Notes: a model not told the origin generated them from the sequence alone. Counted from the first letter of the stretch, positions 1 to 9,310 are shown. The stretch: 64,000 bases of DNA from Adhaeretor mobilis (GCF_007741515.1 NZ_CP036263.1:5753178-5817177); one strand, 5' to 3'. Translations and numbers: made by a program.

Positions 1-333
1 CTCTACCAAGGTCTCGCCGGCGCAATGGGCGTACTGGGTGGCGATGCGGGCGGCGCACGCATGGCACAGATGGTTTCCAGCGCGCTAAGCATGAAGTACG
101 GACGCGAGCACGAACTGGAAGCCGACAAGTGGTCAGTCACCTTGACCGCCAACGCGGGTTACGACCCGCGAGCGATGATCGGCGTGATGAAAATTCTCGA
201 CGAAGCGACCGGCGGCGACGGCCCGCCAGAGTTTCTCAGCACACATCCCAAGCCAGCGAATCGCGTAGAGTACATTGAGGAAGTGATCGCGGAGACGTTT
301 CCTAACGGTGTGCCTGAAGGGTTAAGGCAGTAG
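1..333 (+). CDS. M48 family metalloprotease, C-terminal fragment
   Basis: The reading frame is open from base 1, so the N-terminus, including the HExxH zinc motif, lies off the left edge. What remains shows the second half of an M48 peptidase: the REHELEADKW segment supplies the third zinc ligand (Glu) and the conserved Asp, followed by a GYDPRAM helix and the family-typical STHPKPANRVEYI ending. M48 enzymes are zinc endopeptidases related to HtpX and BepA/LoiP, usually membrane-bound or periplasmic and used in protein quality control. The visible part has no membrane segment. Family assignment is firm; the exact subfamily cannot be decided from this fragment. Confidence 0.88.
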   Translation, partial: LYQGLAGAMGVLGGDAGGARMAQMVSSALSMKYGREHELEADKWSVTLTANAGYDPRAMIGVMKILDEATGGDGPPEFLSTHPKPANRVEYIEEVIAETFPNGVPEGLRQ

Positions 334-415
334 CCGTAGGGGAAAGTGATCGGCGCGCGAGTGGTCGAGGCACTGGTTGGCTATTTCTTGGCTATTTCTA
401 GTGCTTTACTTAATC

Positions 416-1312
416 TCAAAGGAACCTGCGGCGGTGCGAGCCGACGGCCCATGCTAAGCAGACAGTCGCTAGCAGCAGTGTGGATGGTTCGGGTACGCCC
501 TCGAAGATCGTGAGCTCATAATCGCCGATTTCGCCGTGTTCGCCGAATAGATCGAAGTCGGAATATCCCGTGACGGCTAGTACGACTTCACCGCTGGCAG
601 GGACGGTGCCCATAACTCGCGACTTCAGGCCATCGCCACCACCCGCACCGTCGTCGTCGAGAACGATAATGTCGCCGAATTCGTCTACCCATGCCAACAT
701 GGTATCAAAAGGGATACCGAAGTCGGTATCTGACGTTTCCGCAACAAACGATTCACCAGGCGTCAGGCCGGTAAATCTCCAGTAATCGAGCGGATCAGTC
801 CCAAGCCCCAAAGCATTGTCTGTGATGGCATCGAAAAAACCACCAACCCACGTGGGGTCGTCGAAAGAGAACGTATCGAGTTCTCCAGGAGTGAGGCTCT
901 CGGGGACAGAAAACGAATCAAGTGGAGCGCCTCCGGCATCGAAGACCTCAACAAAGAGTTCGTAGTCGCCGTCCTCAGAGTGCGTACCATCGAAATCGTC
1001 GCAGCAGCCTGTGACTGCCAAGTGAATGCTCCCGTCAGCATTCACACCAACGCCGAAGATGCCGCTCCCAAGGCCATCGCCCAAGGGACTACTATCGTCG
1101 TCTTCGTCTAAGGTTGGCAACGAAAAAGTGTCGTCAGCAAAAGCGCCGAGATAAGTGTCTGGAGAGGGGAAGCCTTCCAGTGAGTCGAGAACCGAAATGA
1201 CGCCGGGGCCGAGCACAGTAGCGCTGCCAAAATCATCATTGGGTTCTGCGCCATAACCCGTGCTGATAGTGCACAGAGCGGACAGAAGTAGAGCGGCAAG
1301 GAATCGGCGCAT
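416..1312 (-). CDS. PEP-CTERM protein with two PPC-like beta domains
   Basis: A 298-residue exported protein. A signal peptide (about residues 1-22, ending near TGYGAE) is followed by an acidic body. The body contains two related segments, HLAVTGCCDDFDG...GDYEL near residue 95 and VLAVTGYSDFDL...GDYEL near residue 240, which resemble PPC-type pre-peptidase C-terminal beta-sandwich domains. The C-terminus is a classical PEP-CTERM signal: VPEPST, a hydrophobic stretch, then RRR. Such tails are recognised by exosortase, which anchors or releases the protein at the cell surface. A GAGGTGAG ribosome site precedes the ATG by 5 nt. The domain call is tentative; the sorting signal is clear. Confidence 0.85.
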   Translation of the reverse strand: MRRFLAALLLSALCTISTGYGAEPNDDFGSATVLGPGVISVLDSLEGFPSPDTYLGAFADDTFSLPTLDEDDDSSPLGDGLGSGIFGVGVNADGSIHLAVTGCCDDFDGTHSEDGDYELFVEVFDAGGAPLDSFSVPESLTPGELDTFSFDDPTWVGGFFDAITDNALGLGTDPLDYWRFTGLTPGESFVAETSDTDFGIPFDTMLAWVDEFGDIIVLDDDGAGGGDGLKSRVMGTVPASGEVVLAVTGYSDFDLFGEHGEIGDYELTIFEGVPEPSTLLLATVCLAWAVGSHRRRFL

Positions 1313-1499
1313 TGGGACTCACCTCGAAAGGACTTGAAAACGGGAATTGGACAGCCCAAGCAGTTTAATTGCTGAGTGCCCCACGCGTCAAATCTTAATA
1401 AATCGGACTAAGTAGCGAAGTTTCATCGCAATCAAGGCAACATGACGTGGGGTAGTATTCGGCATGCTCTTGGGGCCGGGGTCGGTTTCCACTGGTGAT

Positions 1500-1520
1500 G
1501 GTCCGCACAGTGGAGCCTAC
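1500..1520. repeat. Dispersed palindromic repeat, family A (diverged single copy)
   Basis: A diverged copy of the family-A palindrome (core gggtccgctgtgcgg, read here on the minus strand). Its 5' GTAG overlaps the TAG stop codon of the cytochrome c peroxidase gene at 1517-1519. Confidence 0.7.
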
Positions 1521-3097
1521 TGTTCCGCCGCTTCCTCAGCCTCTTCCTGTGCTTCCTCTGCTCCTGCGGGCAGACGTTCTTCCTCCACCTTTGGTAGCTC
1601 GCCGTGCAGGCCTTCTTTCAAGAAGTTCACGAGGTCCTTCTTGTCCTGCTCGCTAAGGTCGAGCTTCTTGACGTTTTCGCTGAGGTAGGGGTTCTTGTGT
1701 CCGCCTTTGGCGTACCACTCGATGACTTCTTCGAGCGTTTCCTGCGAGCCGTCGTGCATGTAGGGGCCCGTTGAGGCGATGTTACGCACGGTCGGGGTTT
1801 TGAAGGCGCCGCGGTCCAGGTCTTCGTTGGTTTCCGTGAAACGGCCCCAATCGAAGTCCGCTGGTCGATCTTCGTCGGCCATTTCTTCCTCAAAGCCGAC
1901 GCCCAGGTTGTGGTACTTTTCGTCGGTAAAGTTCGCACCGAAATGGCAGGCAGTGCAGCCACCCTTTTCGCTGAAGAAGAGTTCGCCACCGCGCCGGGCC
2001 GATTCGCTCAGCGGAGATTTTTCTGCTAGCGCTTTCAATGCCATGTACTCCTCGTAGACCTCGGGCTCTTCCTCTTTGAGTTCGTCGAGATATTCCTCTT
2101 CGATCTCGAAACCTTCTTCAAGCGACTTAATCTCCAAATGGTAGTCCCAAGGCGTAGGACCAGTGACAAGGGCTCGTTCGAACGCAGCGAGTGCCTTGGC
2201 GGCATTGTCGATCTCTACGGCATCGTCTCCCTCGCCATCGCCGAAGACCGCTTCGAACTGGGCGACATACTCAGGCACGGTTTTCAGATCGGCAACGGTC
2301 GCCTCGTGCGTGTTGCCCATTTCAATCGGGTTGGCAATCGGCCCGATGGCTTGCTCTTCGAGTGTGGCGGCGCGACCGTCCCAAAATTGTTTGTCGCTGA
2401 GAATGCGATTATACGCGACTGGCGAATTACGATTACCGGTTTGCCCATCGACACCTACACCAAATTGCGTGTCTTTCCCGTAGCCAAAATCAGGGTGGTG
2501 GCAACTTGCACAGCTGATGCTGTTGTCGCTGGAGATGCGCGGGTCGAAAAACAGTTGGCGGCCTAACTCAATCTTCGCGCGGGTGAGTGGGTTTTCTTTT
2601 AGGCCTTTGATTTCCCCGGCACCGGCTTTCAAACCGAGGGGCAATTCGGGATCGAGCGTAACGTGGTTGTCTGGATCTGCGAGCCACATCTTCACTTGGT
2701 CGAGTGTGAGCACGCCTTCGCCAGGGATGCCGTCGTAAAGTTCGTCGGTGCCAAGGAGGATGGTTTCTGGTTCCGCTTGCGGCTTAGCAATAACTTCTTC
2801 CACGCTACTCTCAGTTTCGCTTTTGAGTTCGAGCTCAGGTTCGTTTTCCATCACTTTCTCTACATCCTTCGCCGGTTCGCTCTCTTCTCCTACTTCCGCT
2901 AAAACGCGAGCGGTGGGTTCTGTGGATTCTTCCGTTTCGGATTCGCTAGGTTCCTTGGCGAGGCTTTCCTGTTCCGCTTCTTGCTTCATCTCTTCGACAA
3001 ATTCTTTGGGTGGAGCATCGCCACCTTGGATAATGTACTTATTGACCAAGAATGCCACGGCCAAGAGGACCAACACGATTACGATCAATCTACCCAT
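1517..3097 (-). CDS. Di-haem cytochrome c peroxidase (MauG/CcpA family) with acidic stalk
   Basis: A 526-residue protein with an N-terminal membrane anchor (residues 4-20) and two c-type haem motifs, CASCH at 196-200 and CTACH at 381-385. This is the signature of bacterial di-haem cytochrome c peroxidases, which reduce H2O2 in the periplasm with electrons from cytochromes. The sequence GRQLFFDPRIS before the first haem and TPTVRNIASTGPYMHDGS near the C-terminus are typical of the family. Between anchor and catalytic part lies an unusual stalk of about 90 residues (30-115) rich in Glu and Ser, and the C-terminal tail is also Glu-rich. It is followed downstream on the same strand by no close gene; peroxiredoxin and Tpx genes lie upstream, so the three probably serve peroxide defence together. 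Confidence 0.93.
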   Translation of the reverse strand: MGRLIVIVLVLLAVAFLVNKYIIQGGDAPPKEFVEEMKQEAEQESLAKEPSESETEESTEPTARVLAEVGEESEPAKDVEKVMENEPELELKSETESSVEEVIAKPQAEPETILLGTDELYDGIPGEGVLTLDQVKMWLADPDNHVTLDPELPLGLKAGAGEIKGLKENPLTRAKIELGRQLFFDPRISSDNSISCASCHHPDFGYGKDTQFGVGVDGQTGNRNSPVAYNRILSDKQFWDGRAATLEEQAIGPIANPIEMGNTHEATVADLKTVPEYVAQFEAVFGDGEGDDAVEIDNAAKALAAFERALVTGPTPWDYHLEIKSLEEGFEIEEEYLDELKEEEPEVYEEYMALKALAEKSPLSESARRGGELFFSEKGGCTACHFGANFTDEKYHNLGVGFEEEMADEDRPADFDWGRFTETNEDLDRGAFKTPTVRNIASTGPYMHDGSQETLEEVIEWYAKGGHKNPYLSENVKKLDLSEQDKKDLVNFLKEGLHGELPKVEEERLPAGAEEAQEEAEEAAEQ

Positions 3098-3270
3098 CGT
3101 CAGTTTCCCCTGATTCAGATTTGTCTAACAGAAAGTACTCGTAAAACTCAGACGACTACGACTGCACCCGCAAGCGGGGCCGCCCAGTAACACCAGTGTA
3201 ACGTAAACACATCGTAACAAAACTGGATCCGTTTCAATGAGGCAATATGTCACGAGTTTTTGGACCATGA

Positions 3271-3316
3271 AGGTCACAAAGAACACAAAGAAAATCTCTT
3301 TGTGTCCTTTGTTGTT
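3271..3316. repeat. Dispersed repeat, family D (cacaaagaacacaaag type)
   Basis: An imperfect inverted repeat built from cacaaagaacacaaag and its complement ctttgtgtcctttg. Related copies occur at 15745-15780, 19546-19574 (inside a gene) and 28527-28574. Confidence 0.75.
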
Positions 3317-3350
3317 ACTGATGTTCCTATTGGCGTTCTTGGCGGCACAT

Positions 3351-3378
3351 AAAAAGAACCCCCAGCTTGCGCTGGGGG
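3351..3378 (-). terminator. Rho-independent terminator of the peroxiredoxin gene
   Basis: A perfect 8-bp stem (cccccagc / gctggggg, 3359-3378) with a 4-nt loop, followed on the minus strand by TTCTTTTT. It lies 33 nt after the stop codon of the peroxiredoxin gene. Confidence 0.9.
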
Positions 3379-3410
3379 CTAGGGGCTCTTCGATGTTTCA
3401 ATTGTGCTGC

Positions 3411-4013
3411 TTAGCTAGCCGTTTGCAGGTTGGCTTTCTCGAAGTAGGCTTTGCTTTCCTGTGGGCTCGGCTTGATGGTCAGCTCGCCTTGCTTCCAGTT
3501 CGCGGGGCAGACTTCGCCATTACGCTCGAAGTATTGCAATGCATCGACCATGCGGAGAGCTTCTTCAACGCTGCGGCCCAATGGGAGGTCGTTGACCACC
3601 TGATGCCGTACGATGCCTTCCTTGTCGATAAGGAACAATCCGCGGAGCGAGACGCCTCCTTCGAGCAGCACACCGTAGTCGTCAGCGATTTTCTTGCTGA
3701 TGTCGGCGATCATCGGATACGCAATGTCACCGAGGCCGCCTTCGGCTCGAGGGCGTTCGCGCCACGCGAGGTGTGTAAAGTGGCTGTCGATGGAGCAGCT
3801 AAGTAGTTGCACGTCGCGCTTGGCAAACTCTTCATTTGCATCCGAGAAGGCGATGATTTCCGTCGGGCAGACAAAGGTGAAATCTAGTGGGTAGAAGAAT
3901 AACAGCGTGTACTTGCCGCGGTAGTCTTCGAGAGAGATTTCCTTGAACTGGCCGTCGGGCATCACTGCCTGGGCGGAAAAATCAGGCGCGCATTTCTGAA
4001 CTAGGCAACTCAT
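3411..4013 (-). CDS. Typical 2-Cys peroxiredoxin (AhpC/Prx1 type)
   Basis: A 200-residue cytoplasmic peroxidase. The peroxidatic cysteine is C49 in [10 protein letters not shown] and the resolving cysteine C169 in GEVCPANW, the exact arrangement of typical 2-Cys peroxiredoxins that reduce H2O2 and alkyl peroxides at the expense of thioredoxin or AhpF. The GGLG and YF motifs that mark oxidation-sensitive peroxiredoxins are at least partly present ([10 protein letters not shown] near residue 91 and a YFEKANL tail). A strong terminator follows, so the gene ends its own transcript. The neighbouring Tpx gene 154 bp upstream has the same orientation. Function is well supported; which reductase it uses is unknown. 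Confidence 0.95.
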   Translation of the reverse strand: MSCLVQKCAPDFSAQAVMPDGQFKEISLEDYRGKYTLLFFYPLDFTFVCPTEIIAFSDANEEFAKRDVQLLSCSIDSHFTHLAWRERPRAEGGLGDIAYPMIADISKKIADDYGVLLEGGVSLRGLFLIDKEGIVRHQVVNDLPLGRSVEEALRMVDALQYFERNGEVCPANWKQGELTIKPSPQESKAYFEKANLQTAS

Positions 4014-4067
4014 TCGGGTATCTTTCTTCGTAAGGTGGGATTCTGGCGGGGTTTCGTTCTTGAGCTA

Positions 4068-4144
4068 GTAGGGTGTCGCGAGCGACAGCGAAACGCCGCC
4101 AACTCGGCAGTAGGTGCGTTTCGCCAAAGCTCACGACACCCTAC
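4068..4144. repeat. Dispersed inverted repeat, family C
   Basis: Two inverted arms, gtagggtgtcgcgagcgac at the left and ctcacgacaccctac at the right, enclosing cagcgaaacg / gcgtttcgc. A second full copy lies at 15782-15866 and a half copy at 32640-32671. It sits between the tpx and peroxiredoxin genes. Confidence 0.85.
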
Positions 4145-4166
4145 ATCTACTGTGAACTCCATCTAA

Positions 4167-4685
4167 CTACAGCGCTGCATTCAATGCGGCAACGGCTGCG
4201 TCGTAGTTGGGCTCGTCGGTTACTTCAGGCACGTACTCTGCGTAGGTGACTTTGCCGTCCGCGTCGAGCACGAATACTGCGCGGGTGAGGATCTTCAATT
4301 CTTCAAGCATGGTGCCATAGTCAGTACCGAAATTTCGGTCCTGGTAATCACTGGCAGATTGCATGTTTTCGATGCCTTCGGCACCGCAGAATCGGTTCAT
4401 GGCGAAAGGCAAATCGAGACTCACCGTCAGAGCGTTGATTTTATCGCCCATCGCACCGAGCGTTTCGTTGAACTTCTTGGTTTGTGTGGCACACACGCCA
4501 GTGTCGAGCGAGGGCACGACGCTGAGGATGGTTGGCTTGCCCTTAACACAATCGAGGCCGATGGTCTGCATACCATCTTTGAAGAAGTGCAGCTTGAAGT
4601 CAGGAGCGGCTTGGCCGACCTTTACTTCTTCGCCAGCGAGAGTCATGGGGTTGCCTTTGAATGTAACGACGCCAGAGCGGGACAT
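4167..4685 (-). CDS. tpx: Thiol peroxidase Tpx
   Basis: A 172-residue atypical 2-Cys peroxiredoxin. The peroxidatic cysteine C65 sits in PSLDTGVCATQT, the Tpx signature, and the resolving cysteine is C100 in MNRFCGAEG, matching the spacing in E. coli Tpx (C61/C95). The N-terminal VTFKGNPMTLAG strand is also diagnostic. Tpx reduces alkyl and lipid hydroperoxides using thioredoxin. Length is typical of the family. It lies upstream of the peroxiredoxin gene on the same strand, separated by the family-C repeat. Confidence 0.96.
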   Translation of the reverse strand: MSRSGVVTFKGNPMTLAGEEVKVGQAAPDFKLHFFKDGMQTIGLDCVKGKPTILSVVPSLDTGVCATQTKKFNETLGAMGDKINALTVSLDLPFAMNRFCGAEGIENMQSASDYQDRNFGTDYGTMLEELKILTRAVFVLDADGKVTYAEYVPEVTDEPNYDAAVAALNAAL

Positions 4686-4827
4686 AGGAGGGACCTATAA
4701 GGAGGGAGGGCTGCGGGGGATTGATTTCGAGCACCCCATTATCGCGGATTCTGGCTGGGTTTCAAGGCTGTAGCCCAGGCTCCTATGCAGAGACCATTGA
4801 TCGCCTCGCGCAGGGGCACGAATCCGG

Positions 4828-4853
4828 GCCGGGGGTGGTTAAGCACCCCGGGC
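4828..4853 (-). terminator. Terminator-like hairpin, ccggggtg family
   Basis: Arms ccgggggtg and caccccgg around a ttaag centre, located about 80 nt past the end of the Gfo/Idh/MocA gene. Members at 6604, 46447 and 47616 also lie just downstream of minus-strand genes. There is no U-tract, so a terminator role is inferred from position. Confidence 0.5.
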
Positions 4854-4916
4854 ATTGATCGTAGCATGCGTTACGCAGACTACATCGATTCACGGGCTAT
4901 GCATGCGGCGTAGGTT

Positions 4917-4937
4917 GGTCCGCACTGCGGACCCTAC
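4917..4937. repeat. Dispersed palindromic repeat, family A
   Basis: A single family-A palindrome with arms ggtccgca / tgcggacc. Read on the minus strand its leading GTAG contains the TAG stop codon of the preceding Gfo/Idh/MocA gene (4934-4936). Confidence 0.85.
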
Positions 4938-6415
4938 CCAGCAGCCACTTTTGTGCCTTCAATTTCCGGCACAGCAAATCCCTTGCGATAGTTGTCGTCC
5001 CGTAAGAAGCTATTCGCCAGTTCTGCGGTCTCACCAGTGAACTGCTCAACCGAGGTATCAAAGTCGAGCATTGGGCCCAGCTGGAAATCGCTAGTTGCGC
5101 CACCATGCTGCTCGCAAACCCTTTGCAGACCCTGGAACACTTGGCCAAGCTCCGGTGTGTCTAGCGTCGAGACGGCGTCTTCAATCTTCGTTTTCTCACT
5201 TTGCTGAGCAACTTGCGCACCCACGTTCGCCAGATTGCACCATCCGGTTGAGTAGTAACCTTCCTGGATAGGAGCATTGAGTAGCAAGGGGTCGTTTGCA
5301 CGAATTGCATCAGCAAAGTTCTGCTGGTGGTTGCCCTTAGCTTCACCGCCTCTACCGCCGAATTTCGCGATTACTTGCCCCTCGGCGTCAAACGCAGTGG
5401 CATGACCGCGTTGACCCTCGAAGCGTCCCCCCTCGCAGTGAACGACGTAGCCACTCGTAGGCCCGTTCATGCCAGCGGATTCACGAATAGCTTCGTCCAT
5501 TTCCAGATTGCATATACCAATCGTGACAGGAATCCCGCCCGCATTGAGTGCTGCAAAGTGCAGGTTCGGTGTGTTGCCGGCGTCGTGCCAGCCAAACCGC
5601 CCACCCGCAGCAATAAATTGCGAGGGCATTTTCACTTCGTCCCGGAACACATTGTTTCGCACGTCGTCAACGATATGCACGCCCCAGTTGCCCATTTCCC
5701 CTGAACCGGTATTCCACACCCAGTGCCAATCGTAGTGGAAATTCTCTCGATACATCGGCACATTCTGAGCGGGGCCCAGCCACAGGTCGTAGTCTACGCT
5801 TTTCGGCGGCGCGAGCGGCGTGTCGCGTTTACCGATCGAGGCTCGCTTGCCGTAACGATTCACCTGTACCCAACGTATCTCACCGATTTTCTTCTCTTCG
5901 TGCAAGAACTTCTTGATCTCTGCCTGCATCGGATCGGTGCGTTGCTGCGTGCCGATTTGACAAATGCGATTGAATTTGTGCGCGGCATTTACAACCTGCC
6001 GACCTTCCCACTGGGTTTGGCTGAGCGGTTTCTCAACATACACATGCTTGCCCGCTTGCATGGCTAGAATCGCTGCCAATCCGTGCCAATGGTTGCACGT
6101 GGCAACCACCACCGCGTCGAGGTCCTTAGACTCCAGCATCTTCCGCAAATCCGTGTACTTCGTAGCGCTGGTGTACTTCTCACCTAGCTTGCCTGTGCGC
6201 TCGCTATCCGGGTCGCACAAACCCACGACCTTCATGCCTGGGACGCGTGAACATCGGGAAACTAGATGTTCCCCGCGACCACCACAGCCGATGAGTCCTA
6301 CGTTGATTTGCTCGTTCGCACTCGCTGCCAATAGCGAGCGTGAAGGCAACGCCAGGGCGGTGCCAGCAGCAAGGCCCGTTTGGAGAAATGTTCTACGTGA
6401 ATGGAAGCTTTTCAT
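4934..6415 (-). CDS. Gfo/Idh/MocA family oxidoreductase, Tat-exported
   Basis: About 493 residues from the chosen ATG; the frame extends upstream to an alternative ATG at 6469. The nearer start puts a twin-arginine signal (SRRTFLQTG, then a hydrophobic stretch ending LLAASA) at the N-terminus, as expected for the large planctomycete set of exported members. A Rossmann NAD(P)-binding motif GLIGCGGRGEHL follows near residue 42 and the family EKP motif (HVYVEKPLSQT) near residue 125. Members oxidise or reduce sugars, inositols and similar polyols with NAD(P). The long C-terminal half with WHWVWNTGSGEMGNWGVH is typical of the planctomycete subgroup. The substrate is unknown. The stop codon falls inside a family-A repeat. 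Confidence 0.9.
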   Translation of the reverse strand: MKSFHSRRTFLQTGLAAGTALALPSRSLLAASANEQINVGLIGCGGRGEHLVSRCSRVPGMKVVGLCDPDSERTGKLGEKYTSATKYTDLRKMLESKDLDAVVVATCNHWHGLAAILAMQAGKHVYVEKPLSQTQWEGRQVVNAAHKFNRICQIGTQQRTDPMQAEIKKFLHEEKKIGEIRWVQVNRYGKRASIGKRDTPLAPPKSVDYDLWLGPAQNVPMYRENFHYDWHWVWNTGSGEMGNWGVHIVDDVRNNVFRDEVKMPSQFIAAGGRFGWHDAGNTPNLHFAALNAGGIPVTIGICNLEMDEAIRESAGMNGPTSGYVVHCEGGRFEGQRGHATAFDAEGQVIAKFGGRGGEAKGNHQQNFADAIRANDPLLLNAPIQEGYYSTGWCNLANVGAQVAQQSEKTKIEDAVSTLDTPELGQVFQGLQRVCEQHGGATSDFQLGPMLDFDTSVEQFTGETAELANSFLRDDNYRKGFAVPEIEGTKVAAG

Positions 6416-6603
6416 AGCAATTTTCCGGTAGCGTTGGCGTTTAGGAACGTGGCGAAGCAAGCGTCTCAATATAGTATCCGCTTCTAGCCTAATATTTTAC
6501 GGCGAAAAACTGAAATTTTCTTCGCCACCGGCAGGATTTCTGCAAAGAATCTCAGATTTCTCCGCCGAGATGGCCCCGCGTCACAAGGCATCCGAGGATC
6601 TAA

Positions 6604-6628
6604 GCCGGAGTGTTTGAGCACCCCGGCC
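6604..6628 (-). terminator. Terminator-like hairpin, ccggggtg family
   Basis: Arms gccggagtg and gcaccccggc with a tttga loop, 14 nt after the stop codon of the FecR-like gene. Same family as the hairpins at 4828, 46447 and 47616. Confidence 0.55.
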
Positions 6629-6641
6629 GCTACTGGATGGG

Positions 6642-9212
6642 CTACTTCCGTGGCTTCAACGAGCCATCCTCAAGATCTTGCCAATATCGGGCCACCGCAC
6701 TGCGGCGTTGACTAGCGGTGCGTTCGGGGCGATAGCCGCCCAGGTTTTTCTTGCCAGTGATCTCGTTCAAGTTATGCAGCGCGAGCACGCGATAGTCGAG
6801 CTGGTCCGAATCGAGCCGACGAATCAACTGCGGCAGCGCGCCTTCCTTGCGCTGCTCGGTCGTGGAACCAATTGCCGACTGGTCGTAGCCCAGCAGCATC
6901 TCCATCAAGTCTTGTGCTTCGCGATTGCCGCGCTGTTTGGTAAAGTCCTCGTACAGCGAATCGGCTGCCTGGGGATCGCGAGAGATCGCCTCGCGCATGG
7001 TCCTAATTAACAGGTCCCAGTTAGCACGCTGTTTCTCATCGTTCAGTGACTTTACGAACGGCTCGAACACACCCACGTACGCACCGCTTTCCACCGCAAG
7101 ACTGCGCACTTCGCTACGTCGTCCCAACTGACGCGTATCGGCTAGTTCCAAGAGGCGAATGTTCACCGGTTGTGCCGGAGTCAACGCGTCTGCCACGATT
7201 TCAGCCGCGCGACGTTCCAGTGCGGTCACTGGTTCCTCATCGACCCACTCAGGAAAGTCTTCCATGGGTTTCACTGCGCTATCGACTCCTTGGAGCGTGC
7301 TCCAAGTGCCATCGCCCGTGGCCTCCCTGCCGTCCCACTTCACCGAACCGCCCGTGAGATACCAACTCAATTCCAACGGACCCAGCGACTCGAGGTCAGA
7401 TCCAGGGACAAAAAGTCGCCGCGATTCAACGGCAAGCGTTGTGGAGGGACCCAAGTCTAGCACGCGAGTTTCATTGCCCGTGGTGAGAGCTATCTGATTG
7501 CCCTCCAGGCCAGAAACTAAAAGTAATCGGCCATACACCAAATCTAACGCAACGTCAGTGGCATCTGAATCCCCAGGAACGACCGGTAGAAGGGTAACTT
7601 CGGTACCACCGCCCAAGTAAGCATTCACTCCACCGGCGAGCACGGCATGCGCCCGAAACTTCGGCAGCACGAGTATCTTCTCGTGTGTGGCGAGCGCGCT
7701 GCGATTGGGCAAGCGTCTCCATACGGCATCGCCCGCATCCCAGCGAAGCAGCACGTCTTTATTGCCCAAGTAATTGCCAATTTGCACCGGCCCAGCAGGC
7801 ACGTCTGGCACAGCACGTTCTTCGTCGATGTCTTGCGATTCGGCGGTCCCTACTTCAGCGGGCGTCCCATCAGTCATCGCAACTTCGCCAGTTGACCCTG
7901 AAGCGGTTTCACTAGATTCTGCTTCGGCAGTTGTCGGAGGAGTCGGAACCGGTGGCGGAGTACCCCCACTACCTTCCGCGCGAGTCATTGCTTGACCGTC
8001 AGGTCCGCCTCCGGTGGCTGCTTCCTCCTCCGGCTCCTCTTCGAAGTCCGGCACATCGAGCGGATCAAGTCCTACAATGTCGCCGTTGCCATCGACCCGT
8101 ACAGCGGGCTCACCAGTTTCCGCCCCGGCCGTCTCTTCCATCGGCACCGTTTCCTCTGGAGTTATGTCAAATCCGTCCTCGCTCGGCTCGTCCTCCGTAA
8201 CGATTACGTCTTCGCCGTCTACTGACTCGCTTTCCGCAGCGATTGCGGTTTCGCCGCCACCCGACTCAGCAGGTTTGACTCCAGGAACAAACGGCGGCGG
8301 AGGCCCATCACTCGCCACACCAGGAACAAACGGTGCTGGTGGTCCCTCGGGAGCTTCGCCAGTTCCAGTTCCTGTTCCGGCGGCTGGCGTTTCGCTCATC
8401 TCAGGTTCATCAATCTCGATTCCTTCTTCCAGCAGTTCCGAGCCTCCCATGTCAGCCACTGCGCCTGGGTCCTGCGGCTCTTCTTGCGGCCAAAACAGAT
8501 AGGCACTCGCCGTGCCCAACACCAGTAGCGCCGCCACCGCCAATTTTCGATTCCGGCTCCTCCGCTCAACATCGACAGCAGCTTGGAGGTAGTCCGGCAC
8601 TGTTTTGCTATCCGAAGGCTCGTCTCGAATGGCCGCCACTGGTGGTGCCGCGCTTGCCGCAGGGGCGACTACAGCTGGAGCTACCGGAGGCGCGCTCGCA
8701 GCTGTCTGAACTTCGGGCGGGGCATGTCCTGGCTCGATGCGCAGCTTCTCGCCAATCGGATCCGATGCCGAGCCCGCCAGCAATTGCTCGGCACGCTCCT
8801 TCAATTCGTACATGCGTTGCCGCACATCCGGCGGCACATCGGCCGGCTCGCCGAGCACCATGGTTAGAATGTGATGGCAGGAAGCAACTTCCGCCAATCG
8901 CATATCCGCATCGTTACCCATTTCCAGGGCTTGTCGCTCGAAAACCGCCACTTGCTCGGGAGACATCGTGTTATCGAGATACTCCGCCACCGCGTTCGCA
9001 TCCAAATTGGGCTCGCCACCAAGCACCTCATCGTTGTCGCCCGCATCTACCTCAGGAGCGCCGAGCTTCTGGCGGCGGACGGCATCGCGCGTGCGATGGA
9101 TCAGCTCAGTCGCGAAGTCGCTCGATTCGATCTTGCGACCCAATTCCTCATGGTCAGCCGGATCGAGAATATCGTCCATGTAAGCAAGCAAAGTGCGGAG
9201 AGTAAGACGCAT
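6642..9212 (-). CDS. Membrane protein with anti-sigma-like N-terminus and FecR-like domain
   Basis: An 856-residue protein not assignable to a named gene. Residues 1-170 form a helical, Asp/Glu-rich cytoplasmic part with EYLDNTMSPEQVAVFERQAL, reminiscent of zinc-free anti-sigma/zf-HC2 modules. A membrane segment follows near residues 225-240 (LAVAALLVLGTASAYLFWP). Residues 245-480 are a Pro/Glu/Gly-rich low-complexity stalk with two copies of PPPFVPGV-type repeats. Near residue 520 begins a region (FRAHAVLAGGVNAYLGGG ... YGRLLLVSG) resembling the FecR sensory domain, and the C-terminus is helical with a HEAT-like feel. The layout suggests transmembrane signalling or envelope sensing, which is inference. 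A hairpin follows the gene. Confidence 0.75.
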   Translation of the reverse strand: MRLTLRTLLAYMDDILDPADHEELGRKIESSDFATELIHRTRDAVRRQKLGAPEVDAGDNDEVLGGEPNLDANAVAEYLDNTMSPEQVAVFERQALEMGNDADMRLAEVASCHHILTMVLGEPADVPPDVRQRMYELKERAEQLLAGSASDPIGEKLRIEPGHAPPEVQTAASAPPVAPAVVAPAASAAPPVAAIRDEPSDSKTVPDYLQAAVDVERRSRNRKLAVAALLVLGTASAYLFWPQEEPQDPGAVADMGGSELLEEGIEIDEPEMSETPAAGTGTGTGEAPEGPPAPFVPGVASDGPPPPFVPGVKPAESGGGETAIAAESESVDGEDVIVTEDEPSEDGFDITPEETVPMEETAGAETGEPAVRVDGNGDIVGLDPLDVPDFEEEPEEEAATGGGPDGQAMTRAEGSGGTPPPVPTPPTTAEAESSETASGSTGEVAMTDGTPAEVGTAESQDIDEERAVPDVPAGPVQIGNYLGNKDVLLRWDAGDAVWRRLPNRSALATHEKILVLPKFRAHAVLAGGVNAYLGGGTEVTLLPVVPGDSDATDVALDLVYGRLLLVSGLEGNQIALTTGNETRVLDLGPSTTLAVESRRLFVPGSDLESLGPLELSWYLTGGSVKWDGREATGDGTWSTLQGVDSAVKPMEDFPEWVDEEPVTALERRAAEIVADALTPAQPVNIRLLELADTRQLGRRSEVRSLAVESGAYVGVFEPFVKSLNDEKQRANWDLLIRTMREAISRDPQAADSLYEDFTKQRGNREAQDLMEMLLGYDQSAIGSTTEQRKEGALPQLIRRLDSDQLDYRVLALHNLNEITGKKNLGGYRPERTASQRRSAVARYWQDLEDGSLKPRK

Positions 9213-9310
9213 AGTAGGGAGTGAGGTGTTAGGTTGAGAGGGAATAGGTAATAGGAAAGTCGCAGAGCAGCCAATTCTCTAGTCAGGTTGTTCCCTGAAA
9301 CAGATAATAG

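Noticed and set aside
8333-9205. A 290-codon plus-strand frame
   Set aside because: It lies entirely opposite the FecR-like gene, is rich in Arg, Pro and Ser without any family likeness, and is a typical shadow in GC-rich sequence.
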